A stretch of 7,297 bases of DNA, from contig CAZVNP010000089.1 in NCBI GenBank assembly GCA_964628285.1, positions 1 through 7,297 on the forward strand, read 5' to 3'. The notes below the pieces were generated by a model. That model had not been told where the DNA came from. It was given only the letters and a program-made list of their open reading frames with translations, and ran no database searches. Positions 6,309-7,297 of this stretch are shown here, piece after piece. The stretch comes from JAPLDP01 sp964628285 (GTDB taxonomy: Bacteria > Bacteroidota > Bacteroidia > Bacteroidales > JAGONC01). The translations under genes were made by a program, and so were the position numbers. How positions within the stretch are numbered: the first letter of the stretch is position 1; every line of letters starts with the position of its first letter.

Positions 6309-6361
6309 ACCTCACCCCCAACCCCCTCTCCTTTTTCAGGAGAGGGGGTTGGGGGTGAGGT
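6309..6361. repeat. Perfect 24-bp inverted repeat (hairpin) between moxR and the DUF58 gene
   Basis: Arms 6309-6332 and 6338-6361 are perfect reverse complements with a 5-base TTTTC loop. The left arm is C-rich (core CTCACCCCCAACCCCCTCTC) and the right arm G-rich. It starts 5 bases after the moxR stop and ends 20 bases before the GTG of the next gene. No T-run follows on either strand, so it is not a classical intrinsic terminator. From general knowledge, C-rich CTCACCCCCAACCCC-type repeats are dispersed in many bacterial genomes. As a transcript it could block 3' exonucleases or damp read-through into the DUF58 gene. Confidence 0.9.
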
Positions 6362-6381
6362 CCTGACATCAACAAGACAAA

Positions 6382-7257
6382 GTGGAAACGTCCGATATAT
6401 TAAAGAAGGTACGCAAGATCGAGATCAAGACACGGGGAATCTCCAACCAGTTGTTCTCGGGGCATTACCATAGTGTCTTCAAAGGAAGGGGAATGGCTTT
6501 TGCCGAGGTCAGGGAATATCAGTATGGTGATGACATCCGCTCGATCGACTGGAATGTGACGGCCCGCTTCAACCATCCCTATGTCAAAATCTATGACGAG
6601 GAGAGGGAACTCACCGTGATGCTGCTCGTCGACGTCAGCGGCTCGAATGAATTCGGCACCCAAAAACAGCTTAAAGAGGAGATGATCACCGAGATCGCCG
6701 CCGTGCTGGCTTTCTCAGCCATTCAAAACAACGACAAGGTGGGGGTTATTTTCTTCAGTAACCGAATAGAAAAGTTCATCCCGCCTAAGAAAGGAACCTC
6801 ACACATTCTGAGGATCATCCGGGAACTGATCGACATGAAGCCGCAGAGCCGTAAGACCAATATCGCCGAGGGACTCCGTTTTCTGATCAATGCCATCAAG
6901 AAACGCAGCATCGCCTTCCTCCTCTCCGACTTTATCGACAACGGCTTCGACGATGCCCTGACCATCGCCACCAGAAAACACGACCTCATCGGCATTCACA
7001 TCCTTGATGTGCGTGAGACAGAGCTGCCCAACATAGGCTTTGTACGTGTCAGAAATGCCGAGACGGGCACCACCGCGTGGGTCGACACCACCGATCCCGG
7101 GACCAGGGAATCATTCAGCAGCTGGCACGATGACCATGAGAAACGACTCAACAGCCTGTTCCTGAAATCAGGTATGGACGTGGTGACCGTGCGCACCGAT
7201 GAAGACTACATCAAACCACTCGTCAACCTCTTCCAACGCCGCGAAGCACGGTATTAA
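6382..7257 (+). CDS. DUF58 (vWA-like) protein, partner of MoxR
   Basis: A 291-aa protein of the DUF58 family, which has a vWA-like fold. The start is GTG at 6382: an in-frame TGA at 6364-6366 lies just upstream with no ATG between, and the peptide ETSDILKKVRKIEIKTR is a typical DUF58 opening. The family core GDDIRSIDWNVTAR is at 49-62. A MIDAS-like metal site is suggested by DVSGS (84-88), T159 (KTNI) and D183 (LSDF), so metal binding is plausible. No signal peptide or membrane segment is seen, so it is likely cytoplasmic, as in the short DUF58 proteins encoded next to moxR. The first step would be MoxR acting on or with this protein; downstream Bat proteins (membrane vWA proteins) are expected beyond the right edge. 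It is probably co-transcribed with moxR despite the hairpin between them. The C-terminus QRREARY is family-like and the gene looks complete. Confidence 0.93.
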   Translation: METSDILKKVRKIEIKTRGISNQLFSGHYHSVFKGRGMAFAEVREYQYGDDIRSIDWNVTARFNHPYVKIYDEERELTVMLLVDVSGSNEFGTQKQLKEEMITEIAAVLAFSAIQNNDKVGVIFFSNRIEKFIPPKKGTSHILRIIRELIDMKPQSRKTNIAEGLRFLINAIKKRSIAFLLSDFIDNGFDDALTIATRKHDLIGIHILDVRETELPNIGFVRVRNAETGTTAWVDTTDPGTRESFSSWHDDHEKRLNSLFLKSGMDVVTVRTDEDYIKPLVNLFQRREARY

Positions 7258-7270
7258 ATCTCTACTCTAC

Positions 7271-7297
7271 AACAATATAACAATATAACAATATAAC
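7271..7297. repeat. Tandem AACAATAT octamer repeat at window end
   Basis: The 8-base unit AACAATAT occurs three times in a row (7271-7278, 7279-7286, 7287-7294), followed by AAC at the edge, so the array may continue. It lies 13 bases after the DUF58 stop codon. It could be a slippage-prone microsatellite or part of a larger dispersed repeat. Confidence 0.85.

Noticed and set aside
6309..6361. Hairpin as an intrinsic terminator of moxR
   Set aside because: No T-run follows the stem on either strand, and the next gene is a conserved operon partner.
5315..7257. MoxR plus DUF58 as part of a novel defence system
   Set aside because: The pair is a common, conserved arrangement in Bacteroidota, and no nuclease or other effector gene is seen nearby.

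Overview
The window looks like a chromosomal segment of a Bacteroidota bacterium, probably a free-living or environmental lineage. The clues are a C-terminal type IX secretion (T9SS) sorting domain on a secreted protein, three near-identical promoter-like boxes matching the Bacteroidota -7 consensus TAnnTTTG, a lack of clear Shine-Dalgarno sequences, a Bacteroidota-style ParE, and a MoxR/DUF58 gene pair like the one that opens Bat (aerotolerance) operons in this phylum. No tRNA, rRNA, CRISPR array, transposase or phage gene is visible.

Layout. Bases 1-1552 (minus strand) hold the first 517 codons of parE, the ATPase/Toprim subunit of topoisomerase IV, which runs off the left edge. Upstream of it on the same strand is a 292-aa exported protein joining a CAP/SCP domain to a C-terminal SPOR domain (1661-2539). 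A divergent intergenic region (2540-2846) carries a promoter for that gene and a structured inverted-repeat element. On the plus strand follows a 719-aa secreted beta-propeller protein with 13 good Asp-box (BNR/Ycf48-type) repeats plus one degenerate repeat and a T9SS tail (2847-5006). A second intergenic region (5007-5314) holds another, inverted copy of the repeat element and the promoter of a MoxR-family AAA+ ATPase gene (5315-6304). A 77-base gap with a perfect 24-bp hairpin separates it from a DUF58 (vWA-like) gene that starts with GTG (6382-7257). The window ends in an 8-bp tandem repeat.

How the parts work together. ParE is housekeeping (chromosome decatenation). MoxR and DUF58 almost certainly act as a pair, with the ATPase remodelling or maturing targets through the MIDAS-bearing vWA-like protein; more Bat-type genes probably lie to the right. 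The CAP-SPOR protein and the T9SS propeller are cell-envelope or surface proteins of unknown target. There is no direct sign that they belong to one pathway with the other genes.

The most unusual signal is not a gene. The two elements at about 2641-2781 and 5024-5150 flank the propeller gene. Each is a pair of facing arms built from short units with starts 9, 11 and 9 bases apart, around a core of about 60 bases. The cores share an exact 9-mer and an equal-length 46-base segment when one copy is inverted, so they appear to be two diverged, oppositely oriented copies of one dispersed element.
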